Positions 12,997 through 21,019 of a DNA stretch of 64,000 bases are shown here, piece after piece. The position numbers were made by a program, and so were the translations under genes. The DNA is from Paucimonas lemoignei. Lineage in GTDB: Bacteria; Pseudomonadota; Gammaproteobacteria; Burkholderiales; Burkholderiaceae_D. The stretch spans positions 677,523-741,522 of the forward strand of contig NZ_SLZQ01000001.1 in assembly GCF_004342585.1 (NCBI RefSeq), in the 5' to 3' direction. Position 1 is the first letter of the stretch; each line of letters opens with the position of its first letter. The notes beneath the pieces were generated by a model. That model ran no database searches, was not told where the DNA came from, and saw nothing but the letters and a program-made list of their open reading frames with translations.

Positions 12997-13440
12997 ATGC
13001 GCCTGCTGATCTGTGTTGCGATGCTCGTTTTTCCTCTCTCCGCGATGGCCGTGTACAAGTGTGAGCAGGGAAAAGCAGGCAGCGGAACCAAATCCGTGAC
13101 CTACAGCGATACGCCATGCCAGGGCGGCAAGTCGGTGGTCATCGATTCCTCAGAGAATACGCTCAGCGTGGTGCATGAAACAGGCGACTCTCGCCTTGCC
13201 CATCAAAAAGAAGAAGCGCGACGCCTTGAGCAGGAGCGCCATCGTCGCGAGGCGCAACAGGACAAGGAGGCGATGAAATTCGCCCGTGCAAACGCCGCGA
13301 AGAAAAAGACATGCGCTCGGCTGGCGCAGAAACAAAAATGGCGCGAGGAAGATGCCGCGAAAGCTGTCGGCAAAAACGCCGAGCGCGCACGATTGACCGC
13401 TCGACGCGCAGCGGAAGCCTATCAACTGGAATGCGGTTAA
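12997..13440 (+). CDS. DUF4124-domain secreted protein
   Basis: A 147-residue protein with a signal peptide (first 18 residues, ending SAMA) and a DUF4124 start: VYKCEQ, then YSDTPC. The rest is a charged helical region, about 65-140, rich in K, R, E and A and likely a coiled coil. The domain is common in beta- and gammaproteobacterial periplasmic proteins of unknown role. An AAGGAG ribosome site precedes the ATG. It may be read through from the upstream oxidase gene. Confidence 0.75.
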   Translation: MRLLICVAMLVFPLSAMAVYKCEQGKAGSGTKSVTYSDTPCQGGKSVVIDSSENTLSVVHETGDSRLAHQKEEARRLEQERHRREAQQDKEAMKFARANAAKKKTCARLAQKQKWREEDAAKAVGKNAERARLTARRAAEAYQLECG

Positions 13441-13589
13441 TATGCCATGCCGAAGAAAACCGCGGATTTGAGCCAGCTCAGAATCCGGCAAGGGCTGGCA
13501 CGAATGCGGCAACCGGCTCCACGCATGAAGGTCCAATGGGATTGTAATAATCTGCAGCAGTATCCGATTGACCTGCTGCCACCCAAGCC

Positions 13590-14063
13590 ATGTCACTCTC
13601 CCTTGTATCCAGCGCTTTCCGCGACGGTACGGATATGCCATCGCGCCATACCTGTGATGGCCAGGACATCTCCCCTGCATTGTCATGGAGCGGCGTGCCA
13701 CCCAACGCCAAAAGCCTGGGATTGATTGTCGACGACCCCGACGCTCCCGACCCGGCCGCACCGCAGCGTACATGGGTGCATTGGGTCCTATACAACCTGC
13801 CGCCGCAATCCGGCGAACTGGCAGAGGCCGTCACATCGCACAATTTACCCAAAGGCACAAAGCTTGGCACGAATGACTGGCATCGCAACGGCTATGGCGG
13901 TCCCTGTCCGCCTATCGGACGTCACCGCTATTTTTTCAAGCTGTACGCGCTCGATATCGAACTGCCCGAATTGCCTACGCCTGACAAGCAACATCTTGAA
14001 AAAGCCATGGAGGGTCATGTCATCGAACAAGCTCATCTGATCGGGCTTTACCAGCGTTCATAA
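13590..14063 (+). CDS. YbhB/YbcL family Raf-kinase-inhibitor-like (PEBP) protein
   Basis: A 157-residue phosphatidylethanolamine-binding-type protein, the size of E. coli YbhB. Conserved ligand-site motifs are present: CDGQDISPALSW (about 21-32), DDPDAPDPAAPQRTWVHWVLYN (about 46-67, in two parts) and GPCPPIGRHRYFFKLYALD (about 103-121). There is no signal peptide. Its exact cellular role is unsettled. A 15-base tandem duplication covers the stop codon. It heads a plus-strand group followed by phosphoribosyltransferase, BON/SRPBCC and erythromycin-esterase genes. Confidence 0.88.
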   Translation: MSLSLVSSAFRDGTDMPSRHTCDGQDISPALSWSGVPPNAKSLGLIVDDPDAPDPAAPQRTWVHWVLYNLPPQSGELAEAVTSHNLPKGTKLGTNDWHRNGYGGPCPPIGRHRYFFKLYALDIELPELPTPDKQHLEKAMEGHVIEQAHLIGLYQRS

Positions 14064-14079
14064 AACCAGCGTTCATAAA
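14050..14079 (+). repeat. Perfect 15-bp tandem repeat across the ybhB-like stop codon
   Basis: ACCAGCGTTCATAAA occurs twice in a row (14050-14064 and 14065-14079). The first copy carries the last codons and the TAA of the YbhB-like gene. This looks like a simple duplication; the protein end is unchanged. Confidence 0.9.
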
Positions 14080-14224
14080 AATTTTGCATATTAGCGACCT
14101 ATCTTGCAGAAGCATAGTCCAACAGATACAAAAACGGTGGACGTGCAGGACTGCAAGTGGATTGCGAGTTTCCTGCGGCCGGCAAAGACAGTAATGATGA
14201 TGCCGATGGGGAAATTGAAAGCCT

Positions 14225-14911
14225 ATGGTTCTCTTGCATCGATTTAAAAATCGAAGCGAGGCGGGAGCCTTGCTGGCGCAACGCCTTACTTCTTATTCGC
14301 AACGAAACGATGTCATCGTGCTGGCCTTGCCGAGAGGCGGCGTACCGGTTGCCTTTGCCATTGCTCAGGCGCTTGATGTGCCGCTCGATATCCTTCTGGT
14401 CCGCAAGCTGGGAGTGCCGGGACATGAAGAATATGCCATGGGCGCCATCGCCAGCGGCGGCTGGAAGGTCTTGCATCAGGACGTCGTCGATACCCTGGGC
14501 ATATCAAAGGCAGCCATTGATGACGTAACCCGCAACGAATCGGCCGAACTCATCAGGCGCGAGCAGCTTTATCGCGGAAGCCGTCCGGCGCCCAGGCTGC
14601 AGGGGCGCACTGTCATCCTGGTCGACGACGGCCTCGCCACCGGCGCCAGCATGCAGGTCGCGCTCCAGGCAGTGAAAGCCGAAAACCCGGCGCACGTCAT
14701 CGTCGCGGTACCGGTTTCCCCTCCCGAGACGCTGCAAAGCCTGCGTACCCAGGCAGATGAGATCGTCTGCCTCCTGAGCCCGGAAGCGTTTCGCGCCGTC
14801 GGCCTGTGGTACGAGCATTTCGACCAGACCAGCGATGAGGAAGTCATCGATTTGCTTGCCCAAGTCGAACGTTCGCGTGCCGGGCGCAGTGCAGGCACAT
14901 CGGATCAATAA
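14225..14911 (+). CDS. Phosphoribosyltransferase-family protein
   Basis: A 228-residue type I phosphoribosyltransferase fold. The PRPP loop VILVDDGLATGASMQ (about 130-144) is intact, and an early PRGGVPVAFAIAQAL (36-50) fits the fold. No hood domain specific to a purine or pyrimidine base is recognised, so the substrate is unknown. This group is often found next to, or fused with, erythromycin-esterase-like proteins; such a gene lies two genes downstream in the same direction. The start at 14225 has no strong ribosome site, so initiation a few codons away is possible. Confidence 0.8.
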   Translation: MVLLHRFKNRSEAGALLAQRLTSYSQRNDVIVLALPRGGVPVAFAIAQALDVPLDILLVRKLGVPGHEEYAMGAIASGGWKVLHQDVVDTLGISKAAIDDVTRNESAELIRREQLYRGSRPAPRLQGRTVILVDDGLATGASMQVALQAVKAENPAHVIVAVPVSPPETLQSLRTQADEIVCLLSPEAFRAVGLWYEHFDQTSDEEVIDLLAQVERSRAGRSAGTSDQ

Positions 14912-14953
14912 GCACACGAAAGGTTCTGCCATATCAACAACAAGGAGCACAGC

Positions 14954-16135
14954 ATGGAAAAAGAAAAAGCCGCGAGTGGATTGGCAATGTGGTTGGCTGG
15001 CGCAGCCGTCGGTGCTGCGGCCATGTATTTCTCCGATCCGAGACAAGGCAGGCGCAGGCGTGCGCTGTTGCGCGACAAGCTGTATAGCCTGGGCCTCGAT
15101 GCGCTCGATACCCGCGACGCGAAAATGCGCGATATCGGCAACCGGATCGAGGGAATGCGGGCGAAGTTCCGGAATGCGCTGGAAGGCAGCGGACCTCCTC
15201 CCAGCGAACAGGTGCTGTGCGCCCGTCTGCGCACGCTGATGGGCCGACTGGTATCGCATCCGCATGCCATTACGGTGACGGCCAACGGCGGCCACGTGGT
15301 ATTCAGCGGCGCGATCCTCGCCGACGAACGGGAAATATTGCTGGCCGAAGCCTACAAGGTGCCCGGCGTGACAATGATTGAAGACCGCCTGAGCGCATAC
15401 GCCAGTCCTATCGGCGTACCGTCGCTCCAGGGCCACCATCAGACGCCCAGCCAGCCAAGCTGGAACCCGGCATTGAAGGCGATGGCCGGCGCCGGTGGAA
15501 TCCTTGGCGCATTCGGGCTGACGCGCCGCAGTCCAGGCGGCCTGCTTCTGGCGGGAGCCGGACTGGCGGTGCTGGGGCGGGCCTTGATTGCGTTACGCCA
15601 CGATGACCAGCATTCGCCGCAGCATCTGCCGGTCCGTCATGAATCCATGCGCAGCCACCTGGAACGCTCGATCGAGGTGCTGGCTTCGCCCGAGGTCGTG
15701 TTCGATGCCTGGAGCGACTTCGATAATTTCCCCCATTTCTTTGCCAAGCTGCTGACCGCCACTTCCGTGGATAACCGGCGCTCTCGCTGGGTGCTACAGG
15801 AATCGGCGAATGCCAAGCTGGAAGCGAATGTCGCCTGGAGCAAGCGCGAACGCCCGGTCATGCTGGCATGGCAAAGCGAAGACGACACGACATTCCGGCT
15901 TGCCGGAAGCGTGACGCTCGAGCCCACCAGGCGCGGCACGCAGGTAAGGCTAAGCCTGAGCATGCCACCGAAAGCAGGCGCCGCGCCGAGCGCGGCTGAC
16001 ATTGCGCTGTTCAAGGGATTCGAGCGCGAGCTGGAAAAAGACTTGATACGGATGAAAAGTTTTATCGAAAGCGGCGTCGTGCCGCACCATGCAACCGGGT
16101 CGACACGGCCTGAGGGCGGGCAGCTATTGCATTGA
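14954..16135 (+). CDS. Membrane-anchored BON and SRPBCC domain protein
   Basis: A 393-residue protein with an unusual layered build. An N-terminal membrane segment (about 9-27) is followed by a basic patch, then a BON-type domain (about 95-150, with HPHAITVTANGGHVVFSG), then one or two hydrophobic helices (about 175-215). The C-terminal SRPBCC/polyketide-cyclase-like lipid-binding domain spans about 235-370, with SPEVVFDAWSDFDNFPHF. Related proteins are annotated as SRPBCC or cyclase/dehydrase membrane proteins. BON domains bind membranes or ligands; function is unknown. An AAGGAG ribosome site precedes the ATG, and the gene is 42 bases after the phosphoribosyltransferase gene. Confidence 0.78.
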   Translation: MEKEKAASGLAMWLAGAAVGAAAMYFSDPRQGRRRRALLRDKLYSLGLDALDTRDAKMRDIGNRIEGMRAKFRNALEGSGPPPSEQVLCARLRTLMGRLVSHPHAITVTANGGHVVFSGAILADEREILLAEAYKVPGVTMIEDRLSAYASPIGVPSLQGHHQTPSQPSWNPALKAMAGAGGILGAFGLTRRSPGGLLLAGAGLAVLGRALIALRHDDQHSPQHLPVRHESMRSHLERSIEVLASPEVVFDAWSDFDNFPHFFAKLLTATSVDNRRSRWVLQESANAKLEANVAWSKRERPVMLAWQSEDDTTFRLAGSVTLEPTRRGTQVRLSLSMPPKAGAAPSAADIALFKGFERELEKDLIRMKSFIESGVVPHHATGSTRPEGGQLLH

Positions 16136-16186
16136 CGCCCCGCCGCTTCTTGCCGGCAGACCGCAATTTATACAGGACGATGCATC

Positions 16187-17536
16187 ATGTCCCCTCATAT
16201 TGATACCCGCATTACCGATGCGGTTGCGGCTTCGGCAATACCACTGCGCGGCGCGGCGGCGGAATACGATCCGCTGCTGCAATTGATCGGCAATGCCCGC
16301 TTCGTGCTGCTGGGAGAAGCCAGCCATGGCACGCACGAGTTCTACCGCGAACGCGCCCGCATCACCCAGCGCCTGATTGCCGAGCATGGCTTCACGGCAG
16401 TGGCGGTCGAAGCCGACTGGCCGGATGCCTATCGCGTCAACCGCTACGTGCGCGGCAACGGCGAAGATCGCGACAGCGATGCCGCGCTGAGCGGCTTCAA
16501 GCGCTTCCCAACCTGGATGTGGCGCAACCAAGATGTGGTGGAATTCGTCGACTGGCTGCATGACTGGAACCGCAAGCAGCCTTCCGGCGCAACGCGGGTA
16601 GGCTTCTACGGCCTGGACCTGTACAGCCTCTTCACTTCGATCTCGGAAGTGCTGCGCTATATGCAGCGCGTGGACCCCGAGGCGGCGCTGCAAGCCCGCA
16701 AGCGCTATGCCTGTTTCGACCATTATGACCGCGACAGCCAGCGCTATGGATACAGCGCCAGCGTCGAGGCGGCGGCGTCCTGCGAAGATCAGGTCATTGC
16801 GCAGCTTCATCAACTGCAGGATCGCGCTTTCGACTATGTCCGGCGTGAGGAAAGCGATGCCGCCGAAGCCTATTTTTATGCGCAACAGAACGCCCGCCTG
16901 GTGGTGAATGCCGAGGAATACTATCGCACCATGTTCCGTGGCCGGGTCTCATCCTGGAATTTGCGCGACCGCCATATGGCCGACACGCTCGACGCCCTTT
17001 CTCAACATTTGTCGCACACCACAGGCAAGCCTGCCCATATCGTCGTGTGGGAACACAATTCGCACATCGGCGACGCCCGCGCCACCGAAGTGGGCCAGCA
17101 GGGAGAATGGACACTTGGGCAGCTGGCCCGTGAAGCCTATGGCGACGATGCCGTGCTGATCGGCTTCTCGACTCATCACGGCACTGTCACCGCCGCATCC
17201 GACTGGGACGCCCCTGCTGAGCGCAAGCGCGTGCGCCCTGCACTTTCAGGGAGCATCGAATCGGCATTCCACCACAGTGGCATCGAGCGCTTCCTGTTGC
17301 CGCTAAAGAGCACCAATCGCGCCGTGCTGGCGTTATCTGAACCGCATCTGCAACGCGCCATCGGCGTGATCTACCGGCCGCAGACGGAGCGGCACAGCCA
17401 TTACTTCTATACGCGTTTGCCCCGGCAATTCGACGCCATCCTGCATTTCGATGAGACGCGCGCCGTCGTCCCGCTGGAACCGACCGGCGGCTGGCATGCC
17501 GGCGAAGCGCCGGAGACTTATCCGGAGGGTACATAG
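16187..17536 (+). CDS. Erythromycin esterase family protein
   Basis: A 449-residue member of the EreA/EreB-like hydrolase fold. Likely catalytic positions are present: GEASHGTHEF (43-52, with Glu44, His47, His50), VEADWPDAYRVN (74-85, Glu75) and WEHNSHIGDA (288-297, His290 and His293). True macrolide esterases are a small part of this large family, and chromosomal members next to phosphoribosyltransferases have unknown substrates. Macrolide resistance should not be assumed. It is the last plus-strand gene of the cluster. Confidence 0.83.
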   Translation: MSPHIDTRITDAVAASAIPLRGAAAEYDPLLQLIGNARFVLLGEASHGTHEFYRERARITQRLIAEHGFTAVAVEADWPDAYRVNRYVRGNGEDRDSDAALSGFKRFPTWMWRNQDVVEFVDWLHDWNRKQPSGATRVGFYGLDLYSLFTSISEVLRYMQRVDPEAALQARKRYACFDHYDRDSQRYGYSASVEAAASCEDQVIAQLHQLQDRAFDYVRREESDAAEAYFYAQQNARLVVNAEEYYRTMFRGRVSSWNLRDRHMADTLDALSQHLSHTTGKPAHIVVWEHNSHIGDARATEVGQQGEWTLGQLAREAYGDDAVLIGFSTHHGTVTAASDWDAPAERKRVRPALSGSIESAFHHSGIERFLLPLKSTNRAVLALSEPHLQRAIGVIYRPQTERHSHYFYTRLPRQFDAILHFDETRAVVPLEPTGGWHAGEAPETYPEGT

Positions 17537-17554
17537 ATTCAGTATCAGAACATG

Positions 17555-17580
17555 AAAAAAGGCGCGGATTTCCACGCCTT
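17555..17580 (-). terminator. Rho-independent terminator after the CoA-transferase gene
   Basis: AAGGCG (17559-17564) pairs with CGCCTT (17575-17580), followed by six T residues on the minus strand. It lies between two convergent genes and mainly serves the minus-strand CoA-transferase gene ending at 17606. Confidence 0.7.
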
Positions 17581-17605
17581 CTTGTCTGGTATGAATCCGT
17601 GCTGC

Positions 17606-19135
17606 TTAGGCAACCTTGATCGTCGTTACTTCCGCCTCCGGCAGCATGCTGCCAGTCTGCTGGAAGCGCACATGCCACGACAATGCCTTCTCCAGCACGT
17701 GCGGTGTCTGGCCGCCGCGCGCATTGGCTTCGGCTACGTAATCCTTCAGCATCTGACGATACGGTTCAGCCACGCAATTGTTGATGATGGCTTGCGCCCT
17801 TTCCCGTGGCGCCAGGCCGCGCAGGTCGGCGAGGCCGATCTCCGTGACGAGAATGTCGACATCCTGCGAAGCATGGTCGCAATGGGCCACCATGGGAACG
17901 ATGCTGGAAATCTTGCCGCCCTTTGCTACCGATTTGGTGGCGAATACCGACAGATAGGCATTGCGCGCAAAATCGCCCGAGCCGCCGATACCGTTCATCA
18001 TGTTCGAGCCCATGACATGCGTGGAGTTGACGTTGCCGTAAATGTCGGCTTCCAGCGCGGTATTAACCGCGATGATGCCCAGGCGGCGAATGATTTCCGG
18101 ATAATTGCTGATTTCCTGGGGACGCAACACCAGGCGATCCTTGTATTTAGTGAAATTACTGAACACATCCGCAGCCTTGCGCGGCGATAGCGTGATCGAC
18201 GAGCCGGAAGCGAAATCCATCTTGCCGGCATCCATCAATTCAAATGTCGAATCCTGCAGCACTTCCGAATACATGGTCAGGTGCTTGAACGGGCTATCGA
18301 TCAAGCCCGACATCACGGCATTGGCGATCGTGCCGATGCCAGCCTGCAGCGGCATGAGACTTTCCGACAGGCGTCCGGCTTTGACCTCGTTCATGAAGAA
18401 CTTCACCAGGTGAGCGGCAATGGCAGCGGTTTCTTCATCTGGCGGCAAATTCGGCGACGTGCTGTCCGACCGGTCAGTGATGACGATGGCGACGATTTTT
18501 TCCGGCGGAATGTCAATGGCCGTCATGCCGACACGGTCTGATGCCTTCAATACCGGCGCAGGTTCGCGCAATGGACGCCGCTTCGGAATAAAGATGTCAT
18601 GCACGCCTTCCAGGTCCAGGGAATGTGCCAGGTTGATTTCCACGATGACCTTGTCGGCCAGAATGGCAAAACTGGCGCTGTTGCCTACCGAAGTCGTCGG
18701 CACGATGCCGCCTGTTTCAGTGATTGCCACGGCCTCGACGATGGCGACATCGATCGGCGCAATCTGGCCGCTGCGGAGGAATTCCACGGTTTCGGACAGG
18801 TGCTGATCGACGTACATCACTTCGCCGCGGTTGATTGCCGCGCGCAGGGTCGGATCGCCCTGGAAAGGCATGCGGCGCACCAGCGCACCCGCCTCGGTCA
18901 ATTGCCGTTCCGCGTCGCCGCCGAGCGAAGCGCCGGTAAGCAAGGTGACTTTCAAGGGCTCATGGCGCGCACGGTCGGCCAAGGCCAGCGGCACTACCTT
19001 GGCATCGCCGGCACGGGTAAAGCCGCTCATGCCGATAGTCGTGCCATTTTTAATCCACTTGGCCGCAGTGGCAGCGTCGGTGATCTTGTCGCGCAAGCGC
19101 GGAATACGAATTCTTTGTTTCAGCTGATCTGACAT
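17606..19135 (-). CDS. Acetyl-CoA hydrolase / succinate CoA-transferase family protein
   Basis: A class I CoA-transferase-fold enzyme, probably moving CoA between acetyl- or propionyl-CoA and succinate. The chosen ATG (19135), with a GAGGA site eight bases upstream, gives 509 residues beginning MSDQLKQRIRI; a longer 28-codon extension lacks support. The region ALEADIYGNVNSTHVMGS (about 345-362) carries the likely catalytic glutamate, and GIGGSGDFARNAYLS follows as in the SCACT/YgfH group. A MarR-type regulator is divergently encoded with a palindrome between, so regulation by that protein is likely. An acetate permease lies 3 kb away. Confidence 0.9.
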   Translation of the reverse strand: MSDQLKQRIRIPRLRDKITDAATAAKWIKNGTTIGMSGFTRAGDAKVVPLALADRARHEPLKVTLLTGASLGGDAERQLTEAGALVRRMPFQGDPTLRAAINRGEVMYVDQHLSETVEFLRSGQIAPIDVAIVEAVAITETGGIVPTTSVGNSASFAILADKVIVEINLAHSLDLEGVHDIFIPKRRPLREPAPVLKASDRVGMTAIDIPPEKIVAIVITDRSDSTSPNLPPDEETAAIAAHLVKFFMNEVKAGRLSESLMPLQAGIGTIANAVMSGLIDSPFKHLTMYSEVLQDSTFELMDAGKMDFASGSSITLSPRKAADVFSNFTKYKDRLVLRPQEISNYPEIIRRLGIIAVNTALEADIYGNVNSTHVMGSNMMNGIGGSGDFARNAYLSVFATKSVAKGGKISSIVPMVAHCDHASQDVDILVTEIGLADLRGLAPRERAQAIINNCVAEPYRQMLKDYVAEANARGGQTPHVLEKALSWHVRFQQTGSMLPEAEVTTIKVA

Positions 19136-19227
19136 GCTTGTGTCCTCTTTTCGATTCATTGGCATTTCGATACCGGCGCCTGCGGCCCTGCGCTCTTTTC
19201 GCTTCTGAGTAGAGATCACTCACTACT

Positions 19228-19253
19228 ATATTAGTAATATTAATCACTAATAT
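19228..19253. promoter_or_regulatory. Inverted repeat, candidate MarR-type operator
   Basis: ATATTAGT (19228-19235) and ACTAATAT (19246-19253) form a perfect 8-bp inverted repeat with a 10-base AT-rich spacer. It sits between the divergent CoA-transferase gene (start 19135) and the MarR-family gene (start 19318). The total span of 26 bases suits a winged-helix dimer. Binding is inferred. Confidence 0.55.
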
Positions 19254-19317
19254 CTTAACGAGTCAAGAAATATAGGCTGGATGGTCTACAATCTGACAAA
19301 AATACCAAGGAGTTCCC

Positions 19318-19824
19318 ATGCAGCCCCGCATCACCTCTCGCAACCTGCCGCTACTTTTACTCAAGGCGCGCGACCGCCTCATGTCGAACTTCCGGCCCAC
19401 TCTGAACAGCTTCGGCGTGACGGAACAACAATGGCGCATCTTGCGTGTTCTCGACGAATACGGGCAATTGGAGCCCCGCGAAATCTGCGAGATGTGCCAG
19501 ATCCTCAGTCCGAGCATGGCTGGCGTGCTGGCACGCATGGAAGAAGTCGGCCTGATCAAGCGCAATCGCGTACAGGAAGACCAGCGGCGTGTCATGGTCC
19601 GCCTGGCGGCGAAAGGCGACAAGCTGATTACGGAAATCGCCCCCTTGATCGACGCGCGCTACCGCGAGCTGGAAGAGGCGTTCGGTAAGAAAGCGTTTGA
19701 TGAGCTTTTCAGGGTATTGGAAAGTTTCATCGAGGCGGATGCGCAGCTGCCGACTACGGCGAAGCAGCCTCCGGCACTGAAGGAAGATGCGACTCCGGCA
19801 TCGGCAAAGCGACGCAAGGCATGA
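19318..19824 (+). CDS. MarR-family transcriptional regulator (HpaR-like)
   Basis: A 168-residue winged-helix protein. NLPLLLLKARDRLMSNFRP (9-27) followed by GVTEQQWRILRVLDEYGQLE (about 33-52) is typical of the HpaR branch, whose founder represses homoprotocatechuate degradation. The recognition helix region SPSMAGVLARMEEVGLI (about 64-80) and the wing with QRRVMV are intact. The C-terminal 25 residues are a low-complexity K/A/P tail. No aromatic-degradation genes are adjacent; it faces the CoA-transferase gene, which it probably controls. Its ATG is preceded by AAGGAG. Confidence 0.85.
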   Translation: MQPRITSRNLPLLLLKARDRLMSNFRPTLNSFGVTEQQWRILRVLDEYGQLEPREICEMCQILSPSMAGVLARMEEVGLIKRNRVQEDQRRVMVRLAAKGDKLITEIAPLIDARYRELEEAFGKKAFDELFRVLESFIEADAQLPTTAKQPPALKEDATPASAKRRKA

Positions 19825-19888
19825 ACTTATACTCTATATTGTCCATCCAGTTCTCATCTCTGCCTCAACTCCCAATGCCAATTGCCGA

Positions 19889-21019
19889 CTAAGCGCTGCC
19901 GGGATAGCTTTGCGCCAGCCGCTTCTGCAGCGCTTTCGCCTGCCCTAACGCATCCAGCAAGGCGTGCCGTTCGCTCTCATCCAATGCTACGGGATCGATG
20001 TGGTTATGCATGCTCTCGCCGCGTAATTCGCTGGCATGCTGGCATTTGAGACGCAGCCTTTCAATGAAATAGAAAGCTCCTATCCATGATTCGGCTTCAT
20101 CCTGTTCGATGAGCCGCGCAGCCGCAGCGTGTCGTAGGCGGTCGGCCGTGTTACGCGCAAAGCTGCCGCAGGCGAGACCAAGCACGCGCGCCGCATCCAC
20201 AAAAAGTGTCGCGGCCTGCAGCTTGAGGTCGATCGTTCCGGCGAAATCGCCATGCCTGTCCACCACGATGTTGTGCAGGAAGCCAAGAGGCACGCCGCGG
20301 CGCAAGGCATTGGCCGCCATCCTTAACAAAAAACCCGGATTATCGCGCGAGTTAGCCGCCAGCCATTCCGCCAGCAATGACGCCGGTTCATGCTTGCCAT
20401 ACAGCGGCCGGAAATCGAAGAAGATGCTGGCGTTAAGCAGCGCCTGCGCATCGCTTTCAAATATCCAGTCGGCGAAACGGCCGCGCCACTCGTGCAAGCC
20501 CAGGCAGCACTCAGGATTGCTTGCCATGATGTTGCCGCGGCAGAGAGTGAACCCGCAGTCGGCCAGCACATGATTGATGTGGAGCGCCAACGGCAGGAAC
20601 CTGGCGCGCTGCGCATCGGCATTACAGCCTTCGGCAAAAATGATTCCGTTATCCTGATCGCTTGAAAAAGTTTGTTCCTTCCTTCCCTCGCTGCCGAGCG
20701 CAATCCAGCACCAGTCGGAGGAGTCGATTTGAAACCGCGCGCAGGCCAATTCAATTACGCGGCAAGTGAGCGCGTCGTTCAGCGTCGAGATCAGCCTCGT
20801 CAAAACTTCAGCCGGCGCCAGGTCAAGCGCCTGGTGCACCAGCTTTCTGATATTGACGCCAATCGCCGGCATCGCCGCTTCATCTTGCGCGACAGCGAGA
20901 GCCTGACGTATTTGCGTAATCTCGCCGGAAAAGAAACGAGCAGCCGCCTGGTATTCGCCGAAAGCAGCTTCAAAGTCCAATTCCTCCATCGCCGCTATCT
21001 CCGCCTCACTGCAAATCAA
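19889..21019 (-). CDS. DUF294 putative nucleotidyltransferase-domain protein
   Basis: A 376-residue protein with the DUF294 nucleotidyltransferase-like motif GSEGRKEQTFSSDQDNG (about 109-125: GS, then DxD-type acids) and a helical DUF294_C domain (about 215-370). An N-terminal helical part precedes them. In other members CBS and cyclic-nucleotide domains come first, but none is seen here. These proteins are thought to be signalling nucleotidyltransferases related to GlnD; no activity is proven. Its ATG overlaps the stop of the upstream exonuclease gene (21016-21019), so the two are coupled and lie downstream of actP. Confidence 0.82.
   Translation of the reverse strand: MICSEAEIAAMEELDFEAAFGEYQAAARFFSGEITQIRQALAVAQDEAAMPAIGVNIRKLVHQALDLAPAEVLTRLISTLNDALTCRVIELACARFQIDSSDWCWIALGSEGRKEQTFSSDQDNGIIFAEGCNADAQRARFLPLALHINHVLADCGFTLCRGNIMASNPECCLGLHEWRGRFADWIFESDAQALLNASIFFDFRPLYGKHEPASLLAEWLAANSRDNPGFLLRMAANALRRGVPLGFLHNIVVDRHGDFAGTIDLKLQAATLFVDAARVLGLACGSFARNTADRLRHAAAARLIEQDEAESWIGAFYFIERLRLKCQHASELRGESMHNHIDPVALDESERHALLDALGQAKALQKRLAQSYPGSA

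Noticed and set aside
16187..17536. Macrolide resistance gene
   Set aside because: The family fold and likely catalytic residues are present, but chromosomal members next to phosphoribosyltransferases are not known to act on macrolides and there is no mobile context.
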